A DNA stretch of 64,000 nt from Neckera pumila (GCA_963969595.1 OZ018408.1:21511823-21575822), one strand, 5' to 3'. Shown: positions 38,254-55,149, counted from the stretch's first letter. The notes: generated by a model not told the origin, from the sequence alone. Numbers and translations: made by a program.

Positions 38254-41200
38254 CTAAACTGGGTCCGTTGATTTTGTTTTCTGAAACATCCAGTCCGTTT
38301 CTCTACTCCCATTGTTGTGACCATTATCCAAACCATCGTCATCGTCGTCTTCTTCTTCATCTTCCTCCAAGTGCTCCCCATAAACATCAATAACATCCAG
38401 TTCGTTCTCCTCTTCCAAACGAAACTTCTCAAACTCGTAGCCGGTGCCGAGTTCGGCATCCGCCAGGGCTAACGCACGCGCGCGATCGCGGTCTTTCGGG
38501 TATGTCCAGTACAAGAACGTGTAAATGAGGCAACACAGGGTGAGGGGGAAGCCTATTGCCGTGTACAGAGCCTTGGAGAGAGAGAGCGCATTCTCTTTGT
38601 CGATGACGAGCTCCGTAGCATGGTCTCTTCCTGGTTGAAGGGGGATGTAGCCGTAATATCTTTCGGCGAGGATTCCCACCAAGGGAGGCGCAAACGAGGC
38701 CAGCAGGGTTTCGAAGGACTTGTCGAGTGCGTAGATGCTTGTTCGTGCACTGGCAGGGACAATCTCTGCAAAAATGGGGCTGCAAGCAAGCACGCCCACA
38801 ACAAACAAGTCAACCCAACTTCAGTGCCAGTCTTTGTACCAAATTTATAACAATGTGGGCCTTGTACTATGTCCGGTCCCTAAATGCCGTGCACGACATG
38901 AATGGCCATTTATCCATCCACTATTTGCATCCAGTAGGAAACTTTCTTCAGAGACGTACTGGATATTGCCAGGCTCAATTAAAATCTAATGTATTTCTAA
39001 AAGTTCTACTTGCAGCACCAAAGCAAGTTTTCTTGAATTATAGAAAATCCAAAACGGCAACTAGGTGTACTAGACATTTAACACATTAATACAAAAAACT
39101 AGTGCACTTATTATGTTATGATGATAACCACACAATTTAAGCCTATCATGCCAAAATTTAAATTTTAAAGATAAAATTTGCATTTTAGGAAACGTAGGGG
39201 CATCAAGACTGGGAGTTGGAGTTGGTGAATGAAAAGCCAATTATCACACTGTCGTAGAAGGAGGTGAAAAAATTAAGAACCGACTTTGACGCTCTTCTTG
39301 CACGACGCTTGCTCACATTGTGTGGAGTGGCACTTGTGCTCTTGCTTTTCTTGTTGGATTCTCAAAAATCTGTCCACCTTGTCGGTTTTGAGAATACTTC
39401 TATCTTGCTTATGTGTTAGGCCCTCCTTCCAAATGGGAAGAAGTTGGGAAACCAACTTTGGGAAACCAACTCCACTGGCCAGCCTTGAAACCACTACTCT
39501 AGCGCATCTAACTAAGGGCAGCATTCAGGGATATTAGGGTTCAGGGTTCATGGGCATCAAATAGGACAAATCCACAGATTTTAAAGAAACGAGAACGCTT
39601 ACTTGTTAGTGGCGGCCGAATTCCATGAGATCGAGAATCCGAGAATGAAGAACATGATGCCGTGCAGCACGGGCGTGTTGGGATCGATGGGTACCACTAG
39701 CAGCAGGATACCCGCCAAAGGCACGCCGCATCCGGAGCTGATCTGCGAGAGCATGATGCGTCCCGCGTTGGGCATGCGCAGCGACAGGATGTCGCCCATT
39801 TTGCCCCCGAACAGGCCACCCAGGGACGTGGCCACGGAGAACACGCCCAGCAGCAGCGCCGTGGTCCAGTGGGAGAATCCCGTCAACTCCAACCACATGG
39901 GAGCGAACGCCAGCGCCGCCCAAGGGAAGTTGCCCGCCACGCCTTGAGCCACGAAGATCTGGAACGTGCGGATCTGGCAAACGTGCTTCGCCTCCACCAA
40001 CATGGCTTTCAGACCCTCTATTAGACCGCGCCATCCCTTTTCCCCTCTGCAACAAGCAGATCGTTCCAAACAGACTTAGGTTAAAATCTTTTGCGTCTAC
40101 ATTGAGTGTCCATCATGCTATCAGAGCCCGCCCGATGTTTCGAAGACCCCTGATCCCAGTTTTAGGGTTTCGTTTCTTACCACCCTTGAAGATCACAAAC
40201 ACTAGTATAGTGTAGAGTGTAGCAAGTAGGGTTTGGGATAAGGCTGGAAAGGTTGCTAGGCAAATGCAGGTCTCATAACTTACGAAAAGGGGATACAGGC
40301 TTTTTCTATCCACCAGACAAAAGTACTCTATCCACTATCTGATACATCATACTATCACAGCCTGGCCGATGCTTCGAAGACCCCTGATCCCAGCTTTAGT
40401 GCTTCGTTTTGTTTAAGACTCTTGAACATCACGAACACTACTGCAGTATAGAGTGTGGCAAATTAATAGGGTATGGGGTAAGGCTGGAACGGTTGCTAGG
40501 CAATGCAGGTCTCATATATTTGCGAAAAGGGGGTCTATGGAGGCTTTTTCTATCCACCAGAAAAATTAACTCTCATTTACACGAACGTGCAATCACAATC
40601 ACGCACACACGTACAGTATGCCCTTTTTATGCATCCACAAGAAGACGAAACTCTCGCACTTTGATCGTAACCAGAGTCACTCGGACTTGTGCCATCCACC
40701 AGATGCACAACTCTCATTTATACTAGACAAATCAAGCTAAGAGATACTAGAACTGAGAACGAGTAAGGAGTGACGGTGTTGGAGGGTATAGAAGCATGGG
40801 CGACAGTGGTGACTTACTGCGGAGGAGAGCGACCTCGGGAAAATCGTGGATCGACTGCATAATAGCGAACTAGACCTCCCACCAATACGCTTATAAAGGC
40901 CACGATGTGGAACGAGACGCGCCATCCTGGAATCCCCAGAAACGATCCTCCCGCTATCAGTATCGACAACAAGCCCCCTAAAATCGATCCAATGTTACCC
41001 GTCAGTTGTAGCCAGCCAAATGCCAAGCCGCGCTCGTGCTCTTCGGTGGAGTCCGCCACCAGCGACTGCACCGCCGGCACTACCATCGCTAATCCGATCC
41101 CATTGAGAGCCCGGGAAATGGCCACCTGCAACAACCTCACCAAGATTCAGAAAAGAAATCGACCTTGAATTCCAGACGAAATCAACCCTAATTTAGACCA

Positions 41201-41554
41201 TGAATTCTGATCGTCTGGTGCAGGTGACCGTGCCCCGACCTGTGTGAAAGTCGCCGAAATTCCGACGAAGAAAGTGGCGATGGCCCAGAGCACGGCACCC
41301 AACGCAATCACGTCGCGCCGGTTGTGATGCACAGAGGCGTACGCGGCGAGGGGTGCACACAAGGCTTGCACGAGAGATCGGACCAAGGTGAGCGACCCCA
41401 GCTTCGTGGGGGAGGCATTCAACGCTAACCCTATCTCCCGGTACACGCCCGGCAGCAACGCTTCGTCCGCCCGCTCCATGATGGACGCCAGGTTCACCAT
41501 CAACAGTGTGCGCGTGGTGTCATCGTTCCACCACTGGCGCCCGCACAGCCTCAT
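38254..41554 (-). CDS. Major facilitator superfamily transporter
   Basis: Multi-pass membrane transporter of the plant MFS group typified by Arabidopsis At4g36790-like proteins; the substrate is unknown. Four exons join in phase: 41554-41240, 41125-40818, 40046-39603 and 38779-38254, giving 530 residues. Landmarks: MVNLASIMERADEALLPGVY, HHNRRDVIALGAVLWAIATF, SRALNGIGLAMVVPAVQSLV, GWLQLTGNIGSILGGL, GVFSVATSLGGLFGGKMGD and PIFAEIVPASARTSIYAL, which together fill the two six-helix halves. The C-terminal tail of about 70 residues is very acidic (EEDEEEDDDDD) and presumably cytosolic. ATG 41554 is chosen because it precedes the conserved start. The open frame continues upstream to about 41674, where an in-frame stop lies, and a CGCAG acceptor-like site at 41668-41672 leaves room for an extra 5' exon. 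Confidence 0.85.
40109..40567. repeat. ~234-bp tandem duplication inside MFS intron 2
   Basis: CATCAT.CTATCA at 40111 and 40345 begin two copies of a unit that includes CGAAGACCCCTGATCCCAG, ATAGAGTGT/GTAGAGTGT, AAGGCTGGAA, GTTGCTAGGCAA and CTTTTTCTATCCACCAG. Spacing is 234 bp. A short third remnant, CATCCACCAGA, is near 40693. The duplication is wholly intronic and leaves the exons untouched. Confidence 0.8.
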
Positions 41555-41940
41555 CTTGGCTGACACCACGGTGGGTTCCGCACCTGAATGCTTCCTCGGG
41601 TGCGATCGATCGATTCCAGTCAAATCTTTCAGTAACCTGACAGCAGGGGCGGGAACACTCTTGGCCACTGCGTCTCACCCAGGGCTGGCGTTCCTGAGAG
41701 ACTAGTGCTACTAGTCAGAAACCCGTTCACGGCTTCGACGGCCTGAACCGCTTGAGCTGAGTGCAAAAATCGCCACATCCTGCAAACTTCTGCGTTTCCA
41801 AACCTGCTACTATCATAGGTCTGCCATGCAGCAAGAGATCTAATCTTCCGAGAACTCCAAATCGAGACGTAGCGCCAGCTCCAGGGACAAAAAATTATAA
41901 ATGATACGCCGCGATGATAACAAAATTCCAGGCAAACTCA

Positions 41941-41941
41941 C

Positions 41942-41969
<28 letters not shown>
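41941..41969. repeat. (CA)n microsatellite
   Basis: About 14 CA units upstream of the MFS gene, in its presumed promoter or leader. Confidence 0.9.
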
Positions 41970-41972
<3 letters not shown>

Positions 41973-42554
41973 GCTAGTCATGTCACACCAATAAGTTCCT
42001 CACTAGGGAACCGAGACGAAAAGTGGAGTAGTTCCTGACAGAAGCTGGAAGCCGAGAGCACGAATCTCGGCAACAAAACCACGAGCGTTGAAAACAGAGC
42101 AGCTGCGGGCGTACTACTAAGTTACGCATACCGGAGTCGAGATCTCCTGCGGGGAGTTGCAAGGAAGGGCACTGGCTAGAAGCTCGACGGGTAGCCAGCG
42201 ACGATTTCCCTTCAGTGGGGATCTAAAGAAGAACATAAGTTAGTGGCTTAGCCTAACTGAAGGAACTTTGTATGAATAGTAAGCTTATTATATTGCGACA
42301 TGGGCGTGGGTGGCCTTTTGGTCAAAGGCGAGGCGTGGGTGAGGGCGTGAATGTGGGTGAGTTTGCGATGCACTCTGCAATCACTACTACGGCGTCCACC
42401 ATGTCTGTCTCGTACTCAGTGTCCGTCACTCACTCGAGTCACTCCTCATCAACCCTGCCGTGAGACAATAGTGGACTGTACTGTACGATGATTCCTTCTT
42501 CTTCGCTATCATTGACAAGAAGCACCCTGAAATGCGGCCGGGGTGAACTGACCC

Positions 42555-42735
42555 GTTCGGGAAAACACTGAAATTTTTTGTTTTCCAGGTTTGATAAAAA
42601 TTTGCAAATTTTGAATTCATATTTGCAATCAGAGGCTCCAAATTAGGTAGAAGAGCTGTACAAGGTAAATTAGTTGGGCACAAAATAGGGGACTATTTTT
42701 TTTTTACTTGCACCCCTAGAATGACTTGGAGTGGC
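42555..42735. repeat. Dispersed repeat, copies with 42795-42900 and 49285-49445
   Basis: Shared order of blocks: GGAAAACACTGAAATTTTT, TTTGCAAATTTTGAATTCAT, CAATCAGAGGC.CCAAATTAG, CACAAAATAGGGG and AGAATGACTTGGA. A second partial copy lies 240 bp away at 42795-42900, and a third at 49285-49445 in the same orientation. The family is unknown. Confidence 0.65.
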
Positions 42736-42900
42736 GGAGCATGGGGGCTAGTTCACCTTGACTCTAACTCTAAAATGCAAGGCAGGATGTTGAACTTGCC
42801 CTACAATTTGCATATTTTGAATTCATATTTGCAATCCGAGACCCCAAATTAGCTAGGAGAGGTCAAGAATATACCCTAAACACAACACAAAATAGGTGGA

Positions 42901-44740
42901 TTTTTAATAAATTTTTACCCTGGAGAACACGAAATTTACCCTGTTTGTCCCACTTCGTGATACGGATTTAGTGTCTTTCAAATGCAAGCAGATAAGATAT
43001 TTTCAGTGTCCAATTTGGATCTTCCATCCATCTCTCATCCACAATATTACTTAAATTAGAAAAATTCATCCAAATATGGTGAATCTCATATTTCTCATAT
43101 TATGGCAATGTCATCCATTTTTTTCTCTCATTTTTTTCTAGTGTACAGGGAGCCAATTGAAAAATTAGTTAATATTGCAACAATATATCACTAAGAAAAA
43201 TTCATTGTTTTACATTAAAAAAATCACACTAATTTTGGGGTTGTCAAAATGTTGTTGCAACGGGCATGTGGAGATCATGTATGATTATGAAGCTATCGTT
43301 GATTCACTCCTAACTATATACTAAATGGAGCATATTGTATTGCAAGAGATCAAACCATATTTCATCAAGTTGCATTGAAAAGATGTTTGGATGCCATTAG
43401 GCCTTAACAATAATAATTGAAAAATTGTGGAGGTGAAAAATGTGATAGTTGAAATCATGACACAATCTGCATTTTATACAATAGACTCATCTATAGAGGT
43501 GATAGAATGTATTTTTTTAAAAAGATTAGTCAAATAAATCCAAATATCTCATTATCTTTTGAAGAATTAGAAAAACTTTATCCACTAAAAACCATAGAAT
43601 ATTCACCTCACTTTTTTTCAAGTCCTTTTTCTTGAACTTTTTGCCAAAAAGAGTTACTTTGCCTCACATCTCATATCATATACAATTTCTCATGGACAAA
43701 TGGATTATACAAATGAGTATGCATGAAGCACTTAGTTAGCATAAATGCATATAAGCTTGTAGAACTAACAAGGTTGAATGCTTTATTGAGCGTAAAGAAG
43801 AAATAATTGAATAAGTAAGGAGTATTTTTCTAGCCTATAATTTGCTCAAAAATAATATAAGATGAAATGGAGAAAATATCCAATAATAAATTCTACCTTT
43901 TAGAGTCCATACAATTTACTCACTTGCTAAAAAAGCTTCATTATTTTTTAAAGGATGTACACACATTGGGACAAATAAATAAAATTCCATTATATTTTCT
44001 ATATATTACATCTAGATCATTATTCCATTCATGAACTTTCATCTCTTATATCATATCTTTAAGAAAATCATATCATCATGAGATGTACCATCTCATTCAT
44101 TTAAACAAAGCAAGAAACAAAGCACATATATGCTTCTTACATGTTTATAATAATTCGGTTATTTCCAAAATGGCGGAAATAGCCAGGTGGCCACAATAGA
44201 GTGGCTTTCCTAATAGACAATGAATTCACCTAATTTAAAGCTAAAATTGGTAATTAATTCTTTGTAGTCACAACAACTAAAATTTGATTTATGAATGGTA
44301 AACAATATTTTTCATATTGACGTACAAATGATTTTCATCCAATTTTTTGTAAACAACTTGTTAATGATAAATCCATATTCTTGAGTTAAATTCAAGTCAG
44401 ATTAGATGTGGTTTGATTTAGTAAAAGATATTGTGTCAAAAAATAAAATGGTGTATTTGAAAAGTGCATTATAACTTTGGTTATTATTTTTTTAAATTTG
44501 GTGATTGTTGTTGAAACTTATTTAGTCACTGGATATGATTTCTTTGACTTTTGATAAAATATAACAAGATAAAGCTTCCCAAATCTTGTTTCTATTCCAC
44601 TTTAAATTTTCTGAAAACTTTCCCCAAAATGTTTGTTTTATTGCACTTTGAAGTTGAAGTTTTGTTCCACAATTCTAAAGTTTTATGAAAAATCTTCTAA
44701 AAGATCATTACTTTATAGGACTATACTGCTAGGACTATAC
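42901..44740. other. AT-rich spacer
   Basis: No gene or supported repeat. Confidence 0.5.
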
Positions 44741-45285
44741 TTAATCCTTAAAGGACATTTCAAGACCAAGCTTGGTCAAACTTCATCGAAATTTCTACAT
44801 TAAAACACATATTTCAAAATTTTAATATTTTTCACATTTAATAATATATGTTAAAAATTTAATCTTACTTTTTAATAATTGAAAACATCAAATTGAATTT
44901 TATATAATTTTTTAATGAAATTTCTTTATAAAAATCATAGTAATCACAAAAAATGCCTAAAATAATATGAAATTTTTAAAGAAAATGGAAATAATAGTGA
45001 CAAGCATCATAGTGCAATTGATATACTCTTCAAGCTCATACCAATAGAAATTTGATAGAAAAAGTTAAAAAGTGGTGTATATTGAGCTTTCAAGATGCTT
45101 TCTTCAAAGTGTTACAATAATTACACTTTTAGCAATTTTGTAAAAATTTCAAATGGAGTAAAATGTAGATTATTGGAGCTACATTTTTGTAGTAAGTTTA
45201 AAAACATTTAAAATCAAGAACTATGTGAAAAATGCAAGTTTGACTTTCAAAATGCCCGTGGGGCTTGCAATGTCCTTGAAGGATG
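44741..45285. mobile_element. TTAA-terminated non-coding element (TE-8), short form
   Basis: Begins TTAATCCTTAAAGGACATTT at 44741. The reverse complement of the sequence ending near 45285 reads CATCCTTCAAGGACATTGC, so about 17 terminal bases are inverted. About 545 bp, non-coding. The right TTAA is not preserved. Confidence 0.45.
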
Positions 45286-46831
45286 AAAATTTAAAACACC
45301 CCTTTTGGGGTGATTGCATGAAACATTTGTACTATTGTTGCAATTCTGTAATAGTATTCATGATTTTTTTTGGAATACTTTAAAATTAGCAAAATAATTT
45401 TTAAATAAATTAAAAAATATGGCTAATGTGTGCACCTTTAATATGAAGGTAACCACCAAAGGAAAAGCCTAGGAAAATTTTCTAAGTAGGAGAACTAGAA
45501 AATTGCCACTAAAACTCAAAAAAATAGATATTTTGATGTTTAAATTAGGAAAATTAGGAAAAAATTTAGTTAAATAAAACAAAAAATTTCCATTTCTAAT
45601 CACTCTATGGAGATGGTCATTTACCAAAGGAACCACCAAAAATATGCTTTATATGTTTCAAAATGCAAGTTGAATGAAGCTCACTGTGTGGACTTCTACA
45701 CCACATAAAATTAAGTACTTATAGATTTCTTTTGGACAGTGGCTATAAGTCTACTAGAAGACCATCTTTTCTAAATTTTAGCTTCAAATTGGTACTAAAT
45801 AGTACAAAACCCTCCAAAATTAGCAAGTGTGACATATTATTGGGGGCTATTATTAAATAATAAAAAAATTTAAAAAACTTCCTAAAAATTAGACAAGGTG
45901 TATAATAGTCATAAGTATCTTGTCTAAATTTTTTGAGTTATTTGGAGTCAAAACGCAAAAGTTATAGCCAAAAAATAATCTGCGTACAACATGTGATAGA
46001 AAATAGTACAAGTATTTCGTGCAATCATCATTTGCTTGTAATATAAGTCTCAATATAAAGATTGAAAAGTCTTATATTTTTATGTTGCAATTATGTTTTT
46101 ATTCTACAATTTACTCCCATTATAAAAGTTTCAAAGTTCTAATGCAGATTTTGTATTTATACGATTTTTCTTCACTATTCAGTCAAAATTTCACAATAAT
46201 TTGAAATTTGTATAATATTACATGAAATTTCTGTAAAGAGTTCAGCATAGTTGGAGGCTCTTTTTCCTAAAATAATATTTTTGAAGTATTGGCAAGTGAA
46301 AATCATGAATATTGAAAAAAAAAATAGATTTTTTGGTTGTAGTATGTAATTTCTATGATTTTTCAAAGTGTTGGCTCCCTAGACCATAGAAATTGTCCTA
46401 TAGCTAGGTGTACCCTAAACCAAAATTTGCAAAAATTAGCAGTCAGCAAATGAGAAGTAAAGACGTGTCTTTCAAATGCGTCAACAAATTAGAACTAAAC
46501 ATTTATAGGACACTTTAATGGATGCTTATAGACAAATTTGGTGACAATTTAGGGTTCAAGAAATCAATGGGAGCAGGGATGGGAATGGGTGTTTCTACCT
46601 TAATTAATGTTTTTTTGATTGCTATGCCATTTCTTGTTTGTTTCATCTTTTCAAATTGATGATAATCATTAAATAAATGATCTAGAGTTTTATGTTTGGA
46701 AATGTTACTTTTTGAAATTTCTTACCAAATTTTGAAATATTCCAAAAAATTAAGTAATATGGATGAAAATGTTTTGCACCTTTTCGGACACCACTTATAA
46801 TATTTCAAAACTTCAAACATTTCAAAAAAAC
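45286..46831. other. AT-rich spacer
   Basis: Nothing recognised. Confidence 0.5.
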
Positions 46832-47837
46832 TTAACCTCTAAATGCCTAAGCCTTCTTTTCTTGTTTTAGGAAGGCATTTTGGACCTTGTAGAATACAAG
46901 TTTGGAAATTGATAAAAAAAGATGAATAAAAATTGTAACCATATGATCTTGACTTCAAGGCTTGATGATGAGTTGCACAAATGTAGGGATTTTCAAGACT
47001 GAATGTGGATGGATAACCATTAAATTTTTTTTTATAGCTGCCCAAAACTTTAGTTGCCAAAATGACAAGCTTCACGCTAAAAGTTGGGATACAGTTGATT
47101 ATGATGGTGTAACTTAGTTCTTACAGTTCTTAGGAGAAAGCAACTGATTCCCTTCCCTAATCAATCATATCAACTTTAGAAATGATATTGCATCTATCAT
47201 CTAATACGAAGGAAATTTTTAACTCCATTTTTAGGAGAGAAAATACTTTGTACAAAGAAAATTTTGAGTTGAATCAATTTCACTAGGTTTAATAAGACAG
47301 TGCAATTGAAATCAATGATAAAAACCATTTGAATTTTCCTAGATGACAATTTATCATAGATTAGGGCCTCATTGCCCAAGGTAATTGATGACTGACTTCA
47401 AGAACATGAACCCATTCACATGATGCCCTAATTTTCAATGACATAGAAATCTTAATGCCAAAAAGGTTTTCATTGGTGGAATTCTAATTAAGTTTAGGAC
47501 TGTGATTTTTGGTAGAGTTGCCCACTTACTTGATATGGCTAACTTTCATAGGATACTAAGGCTTACTTTTCATTATGCCTTCTGGTAGAGTTGCCCACTT
47601 ACCTAACATTGCTAATTCTCAAACAATATTGAGGCTTATTATTTTTATTGTTTGCAATCAAGGTTCATTTCAAATTTTTTGGAAGCTAATATGTTGGAGA
47701 TAGTAATTGACCATGGAAGTGGTCTTTATACCGCAACTTGCTCAAAAAATTGTGAGAAAAAATAAAGCAATAACTTCAACATTGCCTAAGAATTTCATGA
47801 CTACTACAATTTGGTGCCTTGGACATTTAGGGGTTAC
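46832..47837. mobile_element. TTAA-terminated non-coding element (TE-6)
   Basis: About 1.0 kb bounded by TTAACCTCTAAATGCC at 46832 and, in reverse complement, GTAACCCCTAAATGTCC ending at 47837. The terminal 20 bp match those of the 21196-21845 element. Inside, GGTAGAGTTGCCCACTTAC occurs twice, at about 47511 and 47584. No coding capacity. Confidence 0.6.
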
Positions 47838-48206
47838 TTTATGTCTAAATTTGACCTTCACATAGGATGTTCACAAATTTTGTGGCTTCCTTGTACGCAA
47901 TATTAGAATTAATTGTAAAGTATGTGCAATGCAAGACTAGGAGTTGGAGTTTGAAAAAAAATATGACAAATATCCTCAGAACACCTCCTTGGAGGTCCTT
48001 GAGGCACTTGATGGAGTTTGGTGTTATGTTTCTTTTGTAATACTCTTAGTTAAACCTTCCTCTGACAACATTGTTACAATTATCGACACCCTTTCTGATT
48101 AACTCTATTGCCTAGATGAATTACACTATGTTCAATTACTAGTTTTTGGCTCTGTCCTTGATTCCACATTATTGTGCCGATATTTATTTCATGACACCCT
48201 TTCCAA

Positions 48207-49040
48207 TTAATCCCTAAAGTTCCTTGACTATGTTCTCACCAAAAATGCTACAACATTGCCATTTCTAGCACAAGCATGAAATTTTTGAAAAATATCATTT
48301 TTGGACACATGTAATCGTAGGATCTTGTAGTACTCTGGTTTGGAAATGTGTGGAAAATTTTTCAAAAACTTTCATTGGGTAGATTGGAAGATATTAGTAT
48401 TTGAAGTAGTAAAAGTCCTTTTTTTGGCCCTACAAAAAATCGGGCAGCTGCACTTCACAAGATTAGATTATTATGAAAAAAATTCTGAAATGGTTGTGCT
48501 TCTTTGGATTCATTCTTCAAAGCAAGTTGGCTACATGCTTGAAAATTTTCAGATTACTTGGAATTGTACAACATATAGGAAAAAAATAGTAAGTAGAAAA
48601 AAGTAGAGTGGTTCAAAATACTAAATTGTTAAGAAGTTAATTATGGAATTGAAAAATGCCAATTCTAATGATTGCAATGTTTTAATAAACAATCTACATC
48701 CTTCAATTTTATTTTATTTTTGAAAAATATTGAAAATTGAGTGAAATAAACGGCTTCAAAGTTTATTTTAGAGTAGATAATCCATAATTGCCCACAAACT
48801 AAAAATCCTTGTAACGTTTGACTCATTGATCAAAATGGAATGATTCAAAACTTTCCACATATATATAAATCTAATAAACCAATTTCAAAATTTTATTTTT
48901 GAAAAAAGTGATTTTTTTTTTATCTACCTAGACTGCATGGTTACGAAAAAAAGTAACATATTAGGCCATAACTTTTGACTCGTATTTCCAAATGTCATGA
49001 AATTTGGTGCATATGAAAGATATTCCTTGTCCCCACCTTC
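48207..49040 (-). mobile_element. Diverged copy of the 31160-type TTAA element (TE-7)
   Basis: Starts TTAATCCCTAAAGTTCC at 48207 and follows the reverse complement of 31160-32085 at low identity: TTGCCATTTCTAG, TTTTTGAAAAATAT, GGAAAATTTTTCA, TTGTTAAG.AG and GGCCATAACTTTTG. The far end is not recognisable. Confidence 0.5.
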
Positions 49041-49044
49041 TATA

Positions 49045-49132
49045 AATTGAATGCATCATTGTACAAAAGCAGAGAAAATTTCTATAGTATGGACTGTTGA
49101 GAAATTTGTATGGGGCAACCTAATTTCACTAT
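49045..49132 (+). repeat. Short dispersed repeat shared with 21925-22015
   Basis: Second copy of the block ending GGGGCAACCTAATTTCACTA. Confidence 0.55.
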
Positions 49133-49445
49133 TTTGTGTGGATGAATTACGTCATGTTCAATTACTAGAGTTTTTGGCTTCTTTAATTCCACATTATTGT
49201 GCCCATACTTATTTCATTTACTTCATTCCATATGTGGTGGCCGGGGTGATCAAATCTCCTCACTCATCCCTTGTCACTCATCCCCTCAGGAAAACACTGA
49301 AATTTTTTATTTGCCACCCATGATAAGATTTGCAAATTTTGAATTCATATTTACAATCAGAGGCCCCAAATTAGAGATGTAGAACGTGAATTAATCAAGC
49401 ACAAAATAGGGGTCTTGTTTTTTTTTACATAGAATGACTTAGGAA

Positions 49446-50185
49446 GGATGAGCGAGGGTTCATCCCGGCCGTACATGGTGGCAGCCCATATGCTCTTCCT
49501 GTTTCGGGGAAAACGTTGAAAAATATTAGTCCCACAGATGGTCCATTATCGGAAATCGAGAACCCTCCAATAGCCTACGGTATACCTACATTTATCCCAA
49601 GACGGACTTCTGCAGGTGGGTGGAAAAGGACGAGCGTACCGTATGGGCTGGATCTTCCAGGCCAAGATAGCATCACTTTGAGCTCTTTTTCATGACGCAC
49701 AACAGACATATTCAGTACTAAGAGTAACAATTTTATAGACTCCCAACATGAATTACTCCGTAGTATCTACTCCTCTGATACTCCAAGCACAGGAGAATAC
49801 TTGCAAACAGAAGCCCGTTTAAAACCCCTATTCCTTGGATGGTCCTCAGTGGTATGTAACACGTTTTAGCACCAAGTATCGTCTGTATTGCAATTGGTAT
49901 CACGACAGCTCGAGCAGGACTCAGCGATGTTACTCCCAAGACCCAGCTTGAGGCCACGAACGTACATAGCACACAGTTTCTACTAACGGCTTATGCTTCA
50001 CCTAATGTCCGAATGCTGTTCACACTCACAGAAATCCAAGTACAGAGCCTGGATCGTTAAAAAGGGGATACAGATGCAATTCCCCTCACCACAAAAGACC
50101 ACAGATTCGCCTCAAAATTACCCTCTAGGGCCTCTCAGCACGAAGTTACTTGGCAGGGGTTTCAAACCCAACACTCTCTAGTTCT
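49446..50185. other. 3' flank of the KARI gene
   Basis: GC content rises to gene-like levels from about 49440. This is probably KARI 3' untranslated region and spacer, since the next coding sequence on the minus strand is KARI itself. No other gene recognised. Confidence 0.4.
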
Positions 50186-54488
<4,303 letters not shown>

Positions 54489-54777
54489 GTTGCTAAACCC
54501 TGTCTCGGAACCCTGAAAGAGTGGTAGCAACCTTCCGCGACGAAATGACAATCTACCCTCACTGCGCAATCGAGGTATAGATACCCAATGTGGAATCGTG
54601 CCCTCAGCACCTCTCGCGGAGGATCCCAGGGACAGAATGCAAAGAGGAAGGAATGTTGAAGGCAGAATGAGAGACGGAGTGAGGATATAGTAGGGCTCGG
54701 GGTTTAGAAACGCCTTGGGGAACAAGTCGCTGCGTCACACAAGCACAGGCGAGACGGGGGGGCTGTCAGTGGGGCCC

Positions 54778-54906
54778 TGCCTCCGGTCCTTTTCGTCCCT
54801 CTGTCGCTTCGTCCCTCAGTTCCTCCGTCCCTCCGTCCCTCCGTCCCTTTCCTTCCGTCCTCCGCCCTCCGTCCCTCCGTCGCTTCCTTCAGCCTCCGTC
54901 CCTCCT
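54778..54906. repeat. CT-rich CCGTCCCT-type repeat upstream of KARI
   Basis: Repeats of about 8 bp (CCGTCCCT, CTCCGTCC) make an almost pure pyrimidine run on the + strand, which is polypurine on the coding strand of KARI, about 290-420 bp before its start codon. GA-rich tracts are common in plant promoters; a regulatory role here is inferred only. Confidence 0.75.
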
Positions 54907-55149
54907 AGGCCTTCGAGATCGACTGTAGAGCCCTTCCAGATCGCCTCCACGTCGAGTTTAGTTGCAACCCTAAGTCGTTGCCTCCACGTCTCTCTTTAAA
55001 ATTCCATTTCTTAAGTACTACTTGCCCCCAAAGCAAGCTTTAACCAAAAAGAGTTTTCATATTTATCTTTAAAAAATTGTAAGGTGCAATGGTAATGAAT
55101 AAGAGAAAGAAATAATTTGCTAATACTTAATGAAAAATTAAACAAATAT

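Larger units (their letters stand above)
48125..49215. repeat. ~75-bp direct repeats flanking an element copy
   Basis: CATGTTCAATTACTAG, TTTTTGGCT, ATTCCACATTATTGTGCC and ATACTTATTTCAT occur in the same order at about 48128-48195 and 49150-49217, enclosing about 950 bp that includes the TTAA element copy at 48207. Confidence 0.65.

Noticed and set aside
54778..54906. Possible CRISPR-like or coding repeat
   Set aside because: The units are contiguous 8-bp simple repeats without spacers, in a eukaryotic promoter region.
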